In this document: piece after piece, positions 7,426-14,483 of the stretch
Layout of the letters: each line of letters begins with the position of its first letter
Numbering within the stretch: the first letter of the stretch is position 1
Assembly: GCA_945878865.1 (NCBI GenBank)
Contig: CAMCUD010000036.1
Coordinates: forward strand, 1 to 43,770
Length of the DNA stretch: 43,770 nucleotides
From: Bifidobacterium breve
GTDB lineage: Bacteria; Actinomycetota; Thermoleophilia; Solirubrobacterales; Solirubrobacteraceae
Reading direction: 5' to 3'
Notes under the pieces: model-generated
The model's input: only the letters and a program-made list of their open reading frames with translations
Databases searched by the model: none
Told to the model about the DNA's origin: nothing
Position numbers and translations under genes: made by a program

Positions 7426-8622
7426 CGGCCCGACCCTATCCGGCGGATCGCGCTGGCAGCGGTGCTCGCCTTCGCCTTCCTGGTCACGCCGGCACAGGCG
7501 GCGCCGCAGCTGCTGACGATAGGCCTGCCGAGCGCCGGCAACGTCGACGCCGCGCAGCCGCTGTTCAACAACCACGTCGTCGGCCTGCGCGCGAAGGTCC
7601 TCCTGCCCGACGGCTACGACCCGCAGCGCCGGTACCCGGTGCTCTATCTCCTGCACGGCATCTCCGACGACTACCGCGTGTGGGCCGACCGGCGGTACGG
7701 CGACATCGCGACAGTCGCCGGGGACCAGGACGCAATCGTCGTGATGCCCGAAGGCGGCCGTGGCTTCTTCGTCGACTGGTACGGGCGGCCGGGCCGCGCG
7801 TGGGCGCGGTACTACCTCGACGAGATCGTGCCGGAGATCGAGCGTCGCTTCCCGATCCTGACCGGTCGCGCGCATCACACGATCGCGGGAATCTCCATGG
7901 GCGGCTACGGCGCGCTCGCGCTCGCCGCGCGCGCCCCGGGGTACTTCGGCGCGGCGGTCAGCATCTCGGGGATCGTCGACATTCGCCAGATGCGCACGCC
8001 GGCGTTGTTCGACTGGTGGGTGCGCGCGCCGTACACCGCGATGCTGGGACCGGTCGGCGGGCCGTTCGCGCGCGCCCACGAGATCGAGCGCCTCGCACCG
8101 AACCTGCGCGACACGCGCGTGCTCATCGCCAGCGGGAACGGCACGGTGGTCCCGCAGGCGCGCGACCCGCTCTGGTCGATGCTCGCGCTCAGCAACACCG
8201 AGCGGTTCCTCGACGGGTCGGCGACGACGATCACCCGATCGCTGCGCGGCGCAGGCGTGGACGTGACGCTGCGACGGGCGTCGGGGATCCACGACTGGTG
8301 GTACTGGCGGCGTGACCTGCGTTGGGCCGAGACGGCGTGGGGCCTGTTCGGGGCCGGCCCCGACTCGCCGTCCTCGTGGACGTACGCGACGATCGACCGC
8401 TCCGGGACGGCGTGGGACCTGCGCTACGCGTTCGCCGAGCGCCCGCGCGCGCTCGTGACGCTCCGCCGCGACGGTGACCTCCTGCGGGCCGAGGGCCGCG
8501 GGACGCTGACGGTCACGACGGTCGCGGGGTGCGCGCTGACCGCCGACCTGCCCTTCACGGTCACGCTGCCGCGCGAACGCTGCCCGGCGTCGTCCCCGTC
8601 CACCGGCGGTACGCCCGGCTGA
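7408..8622 (+). CDS. exported esterase (esterase D/antigen 85-like)
   Basis: 404 aa. The N-terminus has basic residues and a hydrophobic signal sequence (IALAAVLAFAFLVTPAQA, cut near residue 31). The alpha/beta hydrolase domain shows PVLYLLHGISDDYRVW (oxyanion side), the nucleophile elbow GISMGGYG (Ser163) and, late in the protein, ASGIHDWWYWRRDL with the likely catalytic His. This matches the putative esterase family that includes antigen 85 mycolyltransferases. A C-terminal extension of about 90 aa has two Cys that could form a disulfide. The ATG is the nearest start giving a complete signal peptide, but it lies inside the 5' end of the divergent PIG-L gene, so the start is uncertain. Its last 62 nt overlap the convergent AraC gene. 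Confidence 0.78.
   Translation: MQDRRHRPDPIRRIALAAVLAFAFLVTPAQAAPQLLTIGLPSAGNVDAAQPLFNNHVVGLRAKVLLPDGYDPQRRYPVLYLLHGISDDYRVWADRRYGDIATVAGDQDAIVVMPEGGRGFFVDWYGRPGRAWARYYLDEIVPEIERRFPILTGRAHHTIAGISMGGYGALALAARAPGYFGAAVSISGIVDIRQMRTPALFDWWVRAPYTAMLGPVGGPFARAHEIERLAPNLRDTRVLIASGNGTVVPQARDPLWSMLALSNTERFLDGSATTITRSLRGAGVDVTLRRASGIHDWWYWRRDLRWAETAWGLFGAGPDSPSSWTYATIDRSGTAWDLRYAFAERPRALVTLRRDGDLLRAEGRGTLTVTTVAGCALTADLPFTVTLPRERCPASSPSTGGTPG
7433..7438 (-). promoter_or_regulatory. candidate -10 box TAGGGT, leaderless type
   Basis: On the minus strand TAGGGT is followed by 7 nt and then the GTG of the PIG-L gene, the spacing expected when transcription starts at the first base of the start codon. Confidence 0.5.
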
Positions 8623-9577
8623 AGCCCGCGGCGTCGTGGTAGCCCAGGCGGGCGGCGACCTCCTGGACGGTCAGCCCGCCCGCGCCCAGGAGCTCGGTCG
8701 CAAGCGTCGCGCGGACCTCGTCGGCGAGCGCGCGGAACGACGTCCCCTCGTCGGCGAGGTGCCGGCGCAGCGTGCGCACGTCCACATGCAGGGCCGCGGC
8801 GACGTCCTCCATCGAGGGCGGATGCGCGAGGTCGGCGAGGAGCTTGGCGCGCACGGTGGCCGCCATCCCGCTGCGCACGCGGCGGCGGTCGAGCAGCTCC
8901 GCGCACTGGCGCTCGAGCGCCGCGGCGGTGAACGGGTCGGCCTGCGGCAGCGGCGCGTCGAGCGCGGCCCGCTCCACCGAGAGCTCATGGCGTGGCGCGC
9001 CCGCACGCAGGTCCACCCCGGGGAGCGCCGCGCGCAGTGCTTGGACACGCTCGCCGTCGAAGCTCGTGCGCAGGTGCACGGCGGCGGCGCCGCCGAGGAG
9101 CGCGGGGACGAGCCGGCCGACCTTCGTGATCTCGCGCTCGACGAAGAGGGCCCGGACGTCGGCGGGGATCTCCTCGTCGTGCAGCAGCACGACCGCGCCC
9201 GACGCGTCTTCCCGCAGCGACGGGCGGATGAACGCGAACGACAGCGGCGCGTAGCGCACGCCGAGCCGCAGCATGTCGCGCCCGGTCGCCGCGGTGAGCA
9301 GGGCGAAGCCCGCCACGCCGAAGTTCCCCACGGTGTACCGCGATCCGGCGTCGGCGCCCAGGCCGGGGAGATCACCCAGCGCGCCGACGAGGTTCCGGGC
9401 GATCGCCAGCTCCTGGCCGGCCTCCACCTCGGCGTCCTCGCGCCGGAGGTCCACGACGCTCAGGCCGGTGCCGCGCAGCACCGCCGCGGCGTCCATCCCG
9501 TGCGCTTCCCCGACGGCGACGAGATGCCGTGCGCCCGCGGGTCCGCGGCGGAAATCCCAGGCTGGTGCGTCTCCCAT
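8561..9577 (-). CDS. AraC-family transcriptional regulator (AraC_binding_2/OruR-like architecture)
   Basis: 338 aa. The N-terminal part resembles the arabinose-binding-like domain of OruR/ArgR-type AraC regulators (GVAGFALLTAATGRDMLRLG region). The C-terminal AraC DNA-binding domain has two helix-turn-helices: MEDVAAALHVDVRTLRRHL and VQEVAARLGYHDAAGFSRAYRRWTG (split here as seen; the end GTTPGSVR is typical). The ATG is preceded by a good -10 box TATTGT. It is divergent from the flavin monooxygenase with 70 bp between the start codons, so it probably controls that gene and possibly itself. Its 3' end overlaps the convergent esterase gene. Confidence 0.87.
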   Translation of the reverse strand: MGDAPAWDFRRGPAGARHLVAVGEAHGMDAAAVLRGTGLSVVDLRREDAEVEAGQELAIARNLVGALGDLPGLGADAGSRYTVGNFGVAGFALLTAATGRDMLRLGVRYAPLSFAFIRPSLREDASGAVVLLHDEEIPADVRALFVEREITKVGRLVPALLGGAAAVHLRTSFDGERVQALRAALPGVDLRAGAPRHELSVERAALDAPLPQADPFTAAALERQCAELLDRRRVRSGMAATVRAKLLADLAHPPSMEDVAAALHVDVRTLRRHLADEGTSFRALADEVRATLATELLGAGGLTVQEVAARLGYHDAAGFSRAYRRWTGTTPGSVRAAA

Positions 9578-9588
9578 GTCCGAAAATG

Positions 9589-9594
9589 ACAATA
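9589..9594 (-). promoter_or_regulatory. candidate -10 box TATTGT of the araC-type gene
   Basis: TATTGT on the minus strand, 11 nt before the ATG, implies a leader of about 4-5 nt. The 70-bp divergent region also holds tandem GTCC repeats (TCCGTCCGTCCGTC near 9597-9610; CAGTCCGTCCGTG near 9657), a possible AraC-type direct-repeat target. Confidence 0.4.
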
Positions 9595-9647
9595 GTCCGT
9601 CCGTCCGTCGCATGGTGCCGGGCGTCACACATGCCGATGATGTCCGC

Positions 9648-11129
9648 ATGTCCCGCAGTCCGTCCGTGCTCATCATCGGCGCCGGCTTCGGCGGCCTCGC
9701 CGCCGCCGTCGAGCTCAAGCGCCACGGGATCGACACCTTCACCGTGCTGGAACGCGCCGACCACGTCGGCGGTGTCTGGCAGGCCAACGCATACCCCGGC
9801 GCGGCGTGCGACGTTCCGTCGATCATCTACCAGTTCTCCTTCGCGCTGAACGGGAACTGGAAGCACCGGTACGGCCGCCAGGAGGAGATCCGCGACTACC
9901 TCGACGGCGTTGCCCGCGACTTCGGGATCCTCCCCCACATCCGCTTCGACACGAAGGTCACCGCCGCGACCTTCTCCGAGGACTCCGGACAGTGGACCGT
10001 CGAGACCGAGGGCGGCGACACCCACGTCGCCGACGTCCTCGTGTGCGCCACCGGCCAGCTCTCCGAGCCGGCGATCCCCCCGATTCCGGGCCTCGACACG
10101 TTCGCCGGCCACCACATGCACTCGGCCGAGTGGGACGACAGCGTGGACCTCAAGGGCAAGCGCGTGGCGGTCGTCGGCGGCGGCGCCAGCGCAATTCAGC
10201 TCGTCCCGGCCATCGTGGACGAGGCCGAGCACGTCACCGTCGTACAGCGCGACCCGAGCTGGATCGTGCCGAAATACGACTGGAAGGTCGGCGCGCTCGA
10301 GCGGGCGATCATGAAGATCCCCGGCGTCCCGCGGCTCTACCACGACGCGATGTGGTGGTGGTTCGAGGTGCGCTACCCGATGGTTCTCGACCGCTTCGAC
10401 TGGCTGCGCAACGGCTGGGCGGCCATGCGCCGCCGGCACATCCGCAAGGTCATCAAGGACCCGCAGAAGGCCGCCGCGGCGACTCCGGACTACATGTTCG
10501 GCTGCAACCGGCTGCTGCTCTCCAGCGACTGGTACCCCACGCTCGACCGTGACGACGTCGACGTCTACGCCGAGGCGGTCACGGAGATGACGCCCACCGG
10601 CCTGGTCTGCGCGGACGGCACCACCGTGGACGCCGATGTCGTCGTGTGGTGCACCGGCTTCAAGGCCACCGAGTACCTGTCGCCGATCGATATCCGCGGC
10701 CGCGGCGGCAAGCACATCCGCGAGGCGTGGAACGACGGGCCCGAGGCGTACCTCGGCCTGACGACGCCCGGCTTCCCGAACATGTTCATGTCGTACGGGC
10801 CGAACACGGGCAGCCTGACGAACACCATCGTCTACCTCGTCGAGCGCCAGGCGCACTACATCCGACAGGCCGTCGAGCACCTGAGCCGGACGGGCGGATG
10901 GATCGACGTGCGCCCCGAGGTCCACGACGGGTTCAACGCCCGCCTGCAGGACCGCCTGCAGCACACGTCGTTCACCGCGGGCTGCCCCGGCTGGTACACG
11001 ACGGACAGCGGCAAGGTGACGACCGTCTGGGTCGGCTCGCACATCGAGTACGGCCACCGCACGAACGTCTTCGACCCGGTCGCCTACGAGCAGCACCAGG
11101 TCCGCGAGCCGGCAGCGACCCCGGCCTGA
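9648..11129 (+). CDS. flavin-containing monooxygenase, Baeyer-Villiger type
   Basis: 493 aa, predicted FAD- and NADPH-dependent monooxygenase converting ketones to esters or lactones. FAD-binding fingerprint GAGFGGLAA (11-19) is followed by VLERADHVGGVWQANAYPG. The Baeyer-Villiger signature FxGxxxHxxxW(P/D) appears as FAGHHMHSAEWD (about 152-163). A second Rossmann motif VVGGGAS (about 176-182) binds NADPH. The C-terminal ATG-type motif is CTGFKATEYL. I chose the ATG closest to the FAD motif; in-frame ATGs at 9576 and 9612 would add 24 or 12 residues. The divergent AraC gene is the likely regulator. A nearby esterase could hydrolyse its ester product, though it has a signal peptide and the monooxygenase does not. 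Confidence 0.9.
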   Translation: MSRSPSVLIIGAGFGGLAAAVELKRHGIDTFTVLERADHVGGVWQANAYPGAACDVPSIIYQFSFALNGNWKHRYGRQEEIRDYLDGVARDFGILPHIRFDTKVTAATFSEDSGQWTVETEGGDTHVADVLVCATGQLSEPAIPPIPGLDTFAGHHMHSAEWDDSVDLKGKRVAVVGGGASAIQLVPAIVDEAEHVTVVQRDPSWIVPKYDWKVGALERAIMKIPGVPRLYHDAMWWWFEVRYPMVLDRFDWLRNGWAAMRRRHIRKVIKDPQKAAAATPDYMFGCNRLLLSSDWYPTLDRDDVDVYAEAVTEMTPTGLVCADGTTVDADVVVWCTGFKATEYLSPIDIRGRGGKHIREAWNDGPEAYLGLTTPGFPNMFMSYGPNTGSLTNTIVYLVERQAHYIRQAVEHLSRTGGWIDVRPEVHDGFNARLQDRLQHTSFTAGCPGWYTTDSGKVTTVWVGSHIEYGHRTNVFDPVAYEQHQVREPAATPA

Positions 11130-11135
11130 CGCCCG

Positions 11136-11501
11136 CTACTGCGCGCCGGACAGATCGGCGCGCAGCTTGCGCGCCTCGCGCAGGTACACGTGCTTGGTCT
11201 CGTGCCCGTGCTCGGCGTAGAAATGCATGAGGATCCGGATGACGCGCGGCAGCGAGCCGGGCACCGGGATCTCGCGCGTGCACAGCAGCGGCACGGCGTT
11301 GAAGCCCAGCTCACGGGCGGCGACGGCGGGGAACTCGGCGTCGAGGTCCTCAGTCATCGTGAAGATGCAGCTCACCGCGTCCTCGGGCGCGAGCGCGTTG
11401 CGCTCGAGGATCTCCCGCAGGAGCTCGGTGGTGGCGACGAGGATCTGGTCGCGGTCGTTGGCGTCGACGGTCGTCGCGCCGCGCAGGGCGTAGAGGCGCA
11501 T
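11136..11501 (-). CDS. aroH: chorismate mutase, AroH type
   Basis: 121 aa, predicted to convert chorismate to prephenate (first step toward Phe and Tyr). It has the trimeric AroH fold sequence pattern: N-terminal RGATTVDANDRDQI, then SCIFTMTEDLDAEFPAVAARELG and the catalytic arginine segment PLLCTREIPVPGSLPRVIRIL, followed by HVYLREARKLRADL. Length is normal for the family (about 120-127). The ATG lies 17 nt after the rluB stop, so aroH is probably the second gene of an rluB-aroH unit. The last codons form a strong hairpin. Confidence 0.92.
   Translation of the reverse strand: MRLYALRGATTVDANDRDQILVATTELLREILERNALAPEDAVSCIFTMTEDLDAEFPAVAARELGFNAVPLLCTREIPVPGSLPRVIRILMHFYAEHGHETKHVYLREARKLRADLSGAQ
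11139..11165. terminator. 10-bp perfect hairpin between convergent monooxygenase and aroH
   Basis: CTGCGCGCCG pairs with CGGCGCGCAG across a 7-nt loop. It begins 9 nt after the monooxygenase stop and lies in the last nine codons of aroH, so it can end the plus-strand transcript while being part of the aroH coding sequence. No T-tract follows on either strand. Confidence 0.5.
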
Positions 11502-11518
11502 GGGCGGCGTGGATCGTG

Positions 11519-12220
11519 TCACACGCCGGAGCGGCGCAGGCGCTCCACCTCGGCGCCGGTCAGCGGGCGGGCCGCCCCGACGGCCATGTCGCCGAGCTCC
11601 AGCGGGCCGAAGCGGATGCGCTGCAGGGACGTGACGGGGTGCCCGACGGCCTCGCACATCCGCTTGACCTGGTGCTTTCGTCCCTCGTGGATCGTGATCT
11701 CCAGGACGCTCGGTGACACGCGCACCACCCGCGCCGGCGCGGTGCGGCCGTCGTCGAGTCTGACCCCCTGGCGCAGCCGCTCGACCGCGCGCTGGGAGAT
11801 CGGCGACTTCGCGACCTTGACGCGGTAGGTCTTCGGCACCTCGAACGACGGGTGCGTGAGTCGGTGGGCGAGGTCGCCGTCGTTCGTCAACAGGAGCAGG
11901 CCGGTGCTGTCGGCGTCCAGCCGCCCGACGGGATACAGGCGCCCGTGGGAGCCGGGAATGAGATCGGTGACCTTGCGCCGATCGTGGGTGTCCTTCGCGG
12001 TCGACACGTACCCGGCGGGCTTGTGGACCACGAAGACGACCCGGTGCTCGGCCCCGCGCACGGCGACGCCGTCGACCGCCACCCCGCTCGCATCGTCGAC
12101 GTCGCGGGCCGGATCCGTGACGATCTCCCCGCCCACGGTGACCCGCCCCTCCCGGATGATCTCCTCCGAGGCGCGGCGTGACGCGACCCCTCCGTGGGCG
12201 AGGTATTTAGCGAGTCGCAT
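11519..12220 (-). CDS. rluB: 23S rRNA pseudouridine synthase, RluB/RsuA family
   Basis: 233 aa. The N-terminal S4 RNA-binding domain (MRLAKYLAHGGVASRRASEE, 1-20) is followed by the catalytic domain with VVFVVHKPAGYVST and the active-site GRLDADSTGL (Asp102), then the RKHQVKRM motif typical of the RsuA/RluB/E/F branch. It should isomerise a uridine in 23S rRNA (position about 2605 in E. coli numbering for RluB) in the cytoplasm. Downstream aroH is 17 nt away. Upstream, the divergent rlmN means two 23S rRNA modification genes share one short control region. In many Gram-positive bacteria rluB follows scpB; here rlmN and an SCP2 gene intervene. Confidence 0.9.
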   Translation of the reverse strand: MRLAKYLAHGGVASRRASEEIIREGRVTVGGEIVTDPARDVDDASGVAVDGVAVRGAEHRVVFVVHKPAGYVSTAKDTHDRRKVTDLIPGSHGRLYPVGRLDADSTGLLLLTNDGDLAHRLTHPSFEVPKTYRVKVAKSPISQRAVERLRQGVRLDDGRTAPARVVRVSPSVLEITIHEGRKHQVKRMCEAVGHPVTSLQRIRFGPLELGDMAVGAARPLTGAEVERLRRSGV

Positions 12221-12229
12221 GGCGCTGTC

Positions 12230-12235
12230 ACCATA
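12230..12235 (-). promoter_or_regulatory. candidate -10 box TATGGT of rluB
   Basis: TATGGT on the minus strand is followed by 9 nt and the rluB ATG, implying a leader of about 2 nt. It overlaps the region just upstream of the rlmN start on the other strand. Confidence 0.45.
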
Positions 12236-12241
12236 GGAGGC

Positions 12242-13243
12242 GTGGATCTCGTCCTCCTCCAGCAGACGCTCGACGACCTCGGCCAGCCCGGCTTCCGCGC
12301 CAAGCAGGTCTGGGCGTGGGCTGCGCGCGGCGCGCATGGCTACGAGGAGATGACCGACCTCCCGGCTGCCCTGCGCACCGAGCTCGCGGCACGGGTCCCG
12401 TTCAGCACGCTCGAACCCGTCCGCCAGGTCGAGTCGCGCGACGGGACGATCAAGACGCTGTTCCAGACCCACGACGGCCGGGCGATCGAAGCGGTGCTCA
12501 TGCGCTACCGCGACGGCCGCCGTTCCCTGTGCCTGTCGTCCCAGTCGGGCTGCCCGCTGACCTGCACGTTCTGCGCGACGGGCACGATGAAGTTCGGCCG
12601 CAACCTCACGGCGTCGGAGATCCTCGACCAGGCGCTGCACTTCCGGCGCATCGAGGCCGTCGACCACGTGGTCTTCATGGGGATGGGCGAGCCGATGATG
12701 AACCTCGACCACGTCCTGGAGACCTGCCGCCGGCTTCCCGACGTCGGCGTGACGAACCGCCGCACCGCGATCTCCACCGTCGGCTGGATTCCCGGCATCG
12801 AGCGTCTCATGGAGGAGGACATGCCGATCCGCCTCGCGCTCAGCCTCCACGCGCCCGAGGACACGCTGCGCTCGCAGATCATGCCGGTCAACGACCGCTA
12901 CCGGCTCGCGGAGGTCCTGGCGGCGTGCGAGCGGTTCTACGCGCGCAAGCGCCGGCAGATCTTCATCGAGTACGTGATGCTCGACGGCGTCAACGACCGC
13001 TACGAGCAGGCCGTCCAGCTCGCGGAGATCCTCGACCCGAAGATCTACAAGGTCAACCTGATCCCGTACAACCCGACGGGTTCGCCTTACGACGGGTCGG
13101 GCCGAGATGCCATCGCGGCGTTCCGCGACGCACTCGAGGAGCGCGGGCTACGTGCGACCGTGCGTCTCACGCGCGGGCAGGACATCGACGCGGCGTGCGG
13201 CCAGTTGGCGGTGGCATCCGGCGGTGTGGCATCCCGCGGCTAG
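12242..13243 (+). CDS. rlmN: dual-specificity 23S rRNA/tRNA adenine-C2 methyltransferase
   Basis: Radical-SAM enzyme methylating C2 of A2503 in 23S rRNA and A37 in some tRNAs. With the GTG used here it is 333 aa. The iron-sulfur motif CPLTCTFC (Cys104, 108, 111) is followed by GMGEPMMN (SAM-binding GEP), STVGWIPGI, LALSLHAP and VNLIPYNP; the C-terminal Cys in DAACGQL (about 319) matches the conserved mechanistic cysteine. The start is uncertain: AGGAGG lies only 1 nt before this GTG, which is too close for normal Shine-Dalgarno use, and another in-frame GTG lies 48 nt upstream inside divergent rluB. The stop codon sits in the loop of a hairpin. Confidence 0.88.
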   Translation: MDLVLLQQTLDDLGQPGFRAKQVWAWAARGAHGYEEMTDLPAALRTELAARVPFSTLEPVRQVESRDGTIKTLFQTHDGRAIEAVLMRYRDGRRSLCLSSQSGCPLTCTFCATGTMKFGRNLTASEILDQALHFRRIEAVDHVVFMGMGEPMMNLDHVLETCRRLPDVGVTNRRTAISTVGWIPGIERLMEEDMPIRLALSLHAPEDTLRSQIMPVNDRYRLAEVLAACERFYARKRRQIFIEYVMLDGVNDRYEQAVQLAEILDPKIYKVNLIPYNPTGSPYDGSGRDAIAAFRDALEERGLRATVRLTRGQDIDAACGQLAVASGGVASRG

Positions 13244-13288
13244 ACGCCTTGGATGCCATTGCGAGAACTCGCTGGCGCTCCTTCTCGC
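13227..13288. terminator. two hairpins between convergent rlmN and the SCP2 gene
   Basis: First hairpin: TGGCATCC (13227-13234) with GGATGCCA (13251-13258), 16-nt loop holding the rlmN TAG. Second: GCGAGAA (13261-13267) with TTCTCGC (13282-13288). A direct repeat GTGGCATCC (13211-13219 and 13226-13234) gives an alternative left arm. They probably form a bidirectional terminator; no clean T-tract is present. Confidence 0.45.
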
Positions 13289-13295
13289 GGCCTTC

Positions 13296-13742
13296 TCAGC
13301 CGGGGATCGCGAAGAGCGAGCGCAGGCTGCCGGCGGTCTCGATGTCCCCGTCGACCGTCAGCCGCCCCTGCTCGTACAGCGTCAGGCCGCTAACGCCGCC
13401 GAGCACCATGCGCATGAACTCGACCGGCCCGCAGCGCAGGGTCGCCACCGGATCCCCGAGCGGCGAGCGCGAGGTCTCAAGCCCGCCGTCGCGGAAATGC
13501 ACGTCGAACCGGTCGATTCCGCCGTCTTCGCGGCCGTCGATCTCGAATCGTACGAGCGTGTCGACGCCCGCGGCCTGGGTCGTATCGACGTGCTCGCCCA
13601 TCCGCCGGAAGACCTCGTCGAGGACCTGCTGGCGCATGTCGCCGCTCATCATCTCGGCGACGCTGGCGTCATCGAGGTGCCGCAAGTTGCGGGCGACCTG
13701 GTAGACGTCGATCTCTGCGAACGGCTGTTCCGGTACGGACAT
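13296..13742 (-). CDS. SCP2 sterol-binding-domain protein
   Basis: 148 aa. The C-terminal half carries the SCP2 pattern: LVRFEIDGREDGG, then the beta-strand/helix block VATLRCGPVEFMRMVLGG and LYEQGRLTVDGDIETAGSLRSLF, where GRLTVDGD is the typical turn. Such domains bind lipids or hydrophobic ligands. The first 50 residues are helical and may be a dimerisation or regulatory segment. The start has AGGA just upstream and a promoter with an inverted repeat further up. It appears to be a single-gene unit, convergent with rlmN and downstream of scpB on the same strand. Physiological ligand unknown. Confidence 0.78.
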   Translation of the reverse strand: MSVPEQPFAEIDVYQVARNLRHLDDASVAEMMSGDMRQQVLDEVFRRMGEHVDTTQAAGVDTLVRFEIDGREDGGIDRFDVHFRDGGLETSRSPLGDPVATLRCGPVEFMRMVLGGVSGLTLYEQGRLTVDGDIETAGSLRSLFAIPG

Positions 13743-13769
13743 TCCTACGCGGTTCCCTGCGGCCGCGCG

Positions 13770-13798
13770 ACCCTAACAAACAGACACACCAATGTGTC
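13770..13798 (-). promoter_or_regulatory. candidate promoter with operator of the SCP2 gene
   Basis: Minus-strand -10 TAGGGT (13770-13775) with a -35-like TGACAC (13794-13799, 18-nt spacer). The perfect inverted repeat GACACA-CCAA-TGTGTC (13783-13798) overlaps the -35 area, a good position for a repressor. Confidence 0.45.
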
Positions 13799-13829
13799 AG
13801 AACATTCGGACCGCGTGGTACCGCGAAGG

Positions 13830-14483
13830 CTACTCCGCTTCGCCGCCCCCGTCGACCGCCGAGAGCACCGCGCCCGTAGCGGCCGTCGTGGCCTCCCCCT
13901 CGTTGCCCGCCGCGACCCCGGCCCGGGCCTCGCCGGCCCGCAGCAGGCGGTCACGCAGCGCGGCCTGCTCCTCCGGGGTCGGGTCCCAAGCGCTGACGTC
14001 CGGCAGCCCCTTCAGCGACTCGAGGCCGAAGAGCTGGAGGAAGAGCGGCGTCGTGCGGTAGAGGATCGCCCCGAACTGCGACCGCCCGGACTCCTCGATG
14101 AGCCCGCGTTCGATGAGCGTCCCCGTCGCTGAGTCGGCGCTGACGCCGCGGATGCGTGTGATCTCCGGACGGGACACCGGCTGGAGATAGGCGACGATGG
14201 CGAGCGTCTCCGCCTGCGCCGGCGTGAGCGGCGGGGTGCGCGGCTTGGCCAGCAAACGGCGGGCCGCCTGCTCGGCGATCGGGTCGGTCGCCAGCGTGAT
14301 CCCGCCGGCGACGCGCTTGAGCTGGAGCCCGTGCTCACCGGGGGCGAAGCGGCGGTCGAGCTCCGCCATCGCCTCGGCGACCTCGTCCTCGTCGTGCCCG
14401 GTGGCCTCGACGAGGTCCTTCACCGCGACAGGGTCCGGCGACAGGAACAGCAGCGCCTCGATGATCCGCGCCAGCTCGGTCAT
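13830..14483 (-). CDS. scpB: segregation and condensation protein B
   Basis: 217 aa, the winged-helix partner of ScpA and SMC in the bacterial condensin. Typical segments: IIEALLFLSPDPVAVKDLVEATG at the N-terminus, GGITLATDPIAEQAARRLL, then PPLTPAQAETLAIVAYLQPVSRPEITRIRGV, where the YLQP(V/I)(S/T)RxEI block is the strongest ScpB hallmark, and LIEESGR. The C-terminal 40 residues are Ala/Gly/Glu-rich and probably disordered. The ATG overlaps the scpA stop by 4 nt (ATGA), so the two subunits are translationally coupled. Confidence 0.92.
   Translation of the reverse strand: MTELARIIEALLFLSPDPVAVKDLVEATGHDEDEVAEAMAELDRRFAPGEHGLQLKRVAGGITLATDPIAEQAARRLLAKPRTPPLTPAQAETLAIVAYLQPVSRPEITRIRGVSADSATGTLIERGLIEESGRSQFGAILYRTTPLFLQLFGLESLKGLPDVSAWDPTPEEQAALRDRLLRAGEARAGVAAGNEGEATTAATGAVLSAVDGGGEAE

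Noticed and set aside
13211-13234. Short tandem repeat GTGGCATCC as a mobile-element target duplication
   Set aside because: The two copies are 6 nt apart in the rlmN 3' end with no element between them; a small local duplication is a simpler explanation.
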